Assembly (NCBI GenBank): GCA_905221605.1
Contig: CAJNDS010000607.1
Location: 64,001 to 105,744, forward strand
Direction of reading: 5' to 3'
Length of the DNA: 41,744 nt
Source: Symbiodinium natans
Lineage: Eukaryota; Sar; Dinophyceae; Suessiales; Symbiodiniaceae
Both the position numbers and the translations under genes were made by a program. Positions 41,288 through 41,744 of the stretch are shown here, one piece after another (within the stretch, counting starts at the first letter, position 1; every line of letters begins with the position of its first letter). The notes under the pieces were generated by a model. It was not told the DNA's origin and searched no databases. It saw only the letters and a program-made list of their open reading frames with translations.

Positions 41288-41744
41288 CTGATCCCAGCCG
41301 ACAAGCAAAACGTCGTCGCTAAGCCAGCATAGGCTGCCGGAAAGCGCCGAGTCTGGCCGCGTGATGTAGGTGACCTCGCGGCAGCGCTTGAGGCTCAAGA
41401 TGTGATTCAAAAGGGGAATCGTCACAGCGGCTCCAAGTGGCCTTTTGGTAGGTTTCCACGTCGACGACCTTCACGCCCTTGCTGTTGACCCAGGCTACCA
41501 GTCCTCCACGCCAGCGTACAGCCGTGATGGGCCCCTGGCAGGGAGCCACGCAAGCACCCAGGAGCATCCTCAAGAATCCTGACACAAAACCAGCCTCGCC
41601 GTGATGGAGGGTCGCATGCCGCGTCTCCTGAAGCCGCACGGCACTTGAGTGCACTTGATTCTGGTCAACGTTAGCCACTCCAGGATCTTCATGAATCTTC
41701 ATGCCACCCAGAAGCGAGAGAGCCGCGGCGGCTGAGGACAAGGC
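41288..41744 (-). CDS. VPS41: VPS41-like HOPS subunit, N-terminal WD40 fragment (partial)
   Basis: VPS41 is a subunit of the HOPS tethering complex, which drives fusion with late endosomes and lysosomes; its N-terminal half is a WD40 beta-propeller. Two exons fit: 41442-41534 encodes GPITAVRWRGGLVAWVNSKG then VKVVDVETYQK, and 41288-41374 encodes VTYITRPDSALSGSLCWLSD then DVLLVGWDQ. This matches the family pattern GP(I/V)xxVxWR..LIAWAN..GVKVYD, then RP, L.W.DD.LLIGWG. The exons are in different frames and join in phase 0 if 41375-41441 (67 nt) is an intron with GC...AG ends. The 41442-41534 exon follows CAG at 41535-41537, a plausible acceptor. Upstream, DQNQVHSSAVRLQ (ending near 41628) may be the preceding exon (family: VLHSGEGP). 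The gene enters from the right edge. The end of the last exon and everything downstream are not identified, so it may be truncated or have long introns. Confidence 0.65.
41375..41441 (-). other. Predicted 67-nt GC-AG intron in VPS41-like gene
   Basis: The boundaries read CAAAAG|GCCACTT and GCCGCGAG|GTCACC on the minus strand. Removing it restores the frame between VETYQK and VTYITRP. GC donors with AG|G acceptors are common in dinoflagellates and rare in most eukaryotes. Confidence 0.55.
41535..41627 (-). other. Possible 93-nt intron with GA donor
   Basis: The acceptor CCTGCCAG|GGGCCC is supported by the homology starting at GPITAVRW. The donor CTTCAG|GAGACG is a guess; 93 nt without a stop leaves the frame open, so frame gives no proof. 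Confidence 0.3.

Noticed and set aside
41189-41741. Reading the two VPS41-like frames as separate small genes
   Set aside because: Each holds one half of a single conserved WD40 segment, and a phase-preserving intron explains the shift better.

Overview
This is a eukaryotic nuclear window, gene-poor and repeat-dominated, most likely from a dinoflagellate or another alga with plant-type (TTTAGGG) telomere repeats. Three observations support this. Interstitial TTTAGGG/CCCTAAA arrays recur in the outer parts of the window. One coding region near the right edge is best explained by short introns with a GC-AG intron and an AG|G acceptor context, which is typical of dinoflagellates. The one long gene is intron-free, as many dinoflagellate genes are. 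No rRNA, tRNA, CRISPR array, prokaryotic operon or transposase/reverse-transcriptase gene was recognised. The lineage call is an inference; green algae and cryptophytes were not excluded.

Layout. 1-17 kb: unique, GC-rich non-coding DNA with interstitial telomere-like arrays, microsatellites (GTA, GTAAGAA, CAAA, GA, ATGT/CATA), two small palindromic MITE-like elements and a 175-bp cytosine tract. 17.3-20.1 kb, minus strand: one intact 929-codon gene for the zeta subunit of adaptor complex AP-5 (AP5Z1), the firmest call here. 21.0-21.2 kb: more telomere-like DNA. 21.5-27.05 kb: a cluster of at least five repeat families: an AT-rich 9-mer array that alternates orientation, hairpin units of about 87, 103 and 57 bp, and a 31-bp GC-rich tandem repeat. 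27.1-36.5 kb: pyrimidine-rich DNA built from nested segmental duplications, including a pair of about 0.9-kb direct repeats 5 kb apart, a tandem family near 32 kb and a perfect 25-bp-stem hairpin. 36.5-40.7 kb: telomere-like DNA again, unique sequence and a 9-bp tandem array. 41.3-41.74 kb, minus strand: a partial gene resembling the N-terminal WD40 region of VPS41, a HOPS-complex subunit, running off the right edge.

Both recognisable genes are on the minus strand and both belong to late-endosome/lysosome trafficking (AP-5 sorting coat; HOPS tethering). Their proximity may be chance. The main non-genic signals are (i) telomere-like arrays arranged repeatedly as CCCTAAA - short spacer - TTTAGGG, (ii) sequence-unrelated hairpin repeat families packed side by side at 21.5-27 kb, and (iii) the near absence of telomere-like repeats from the 21.2-36.8 kb block, which suggests a separate origin, a separate chromatin domain or an assembly join.
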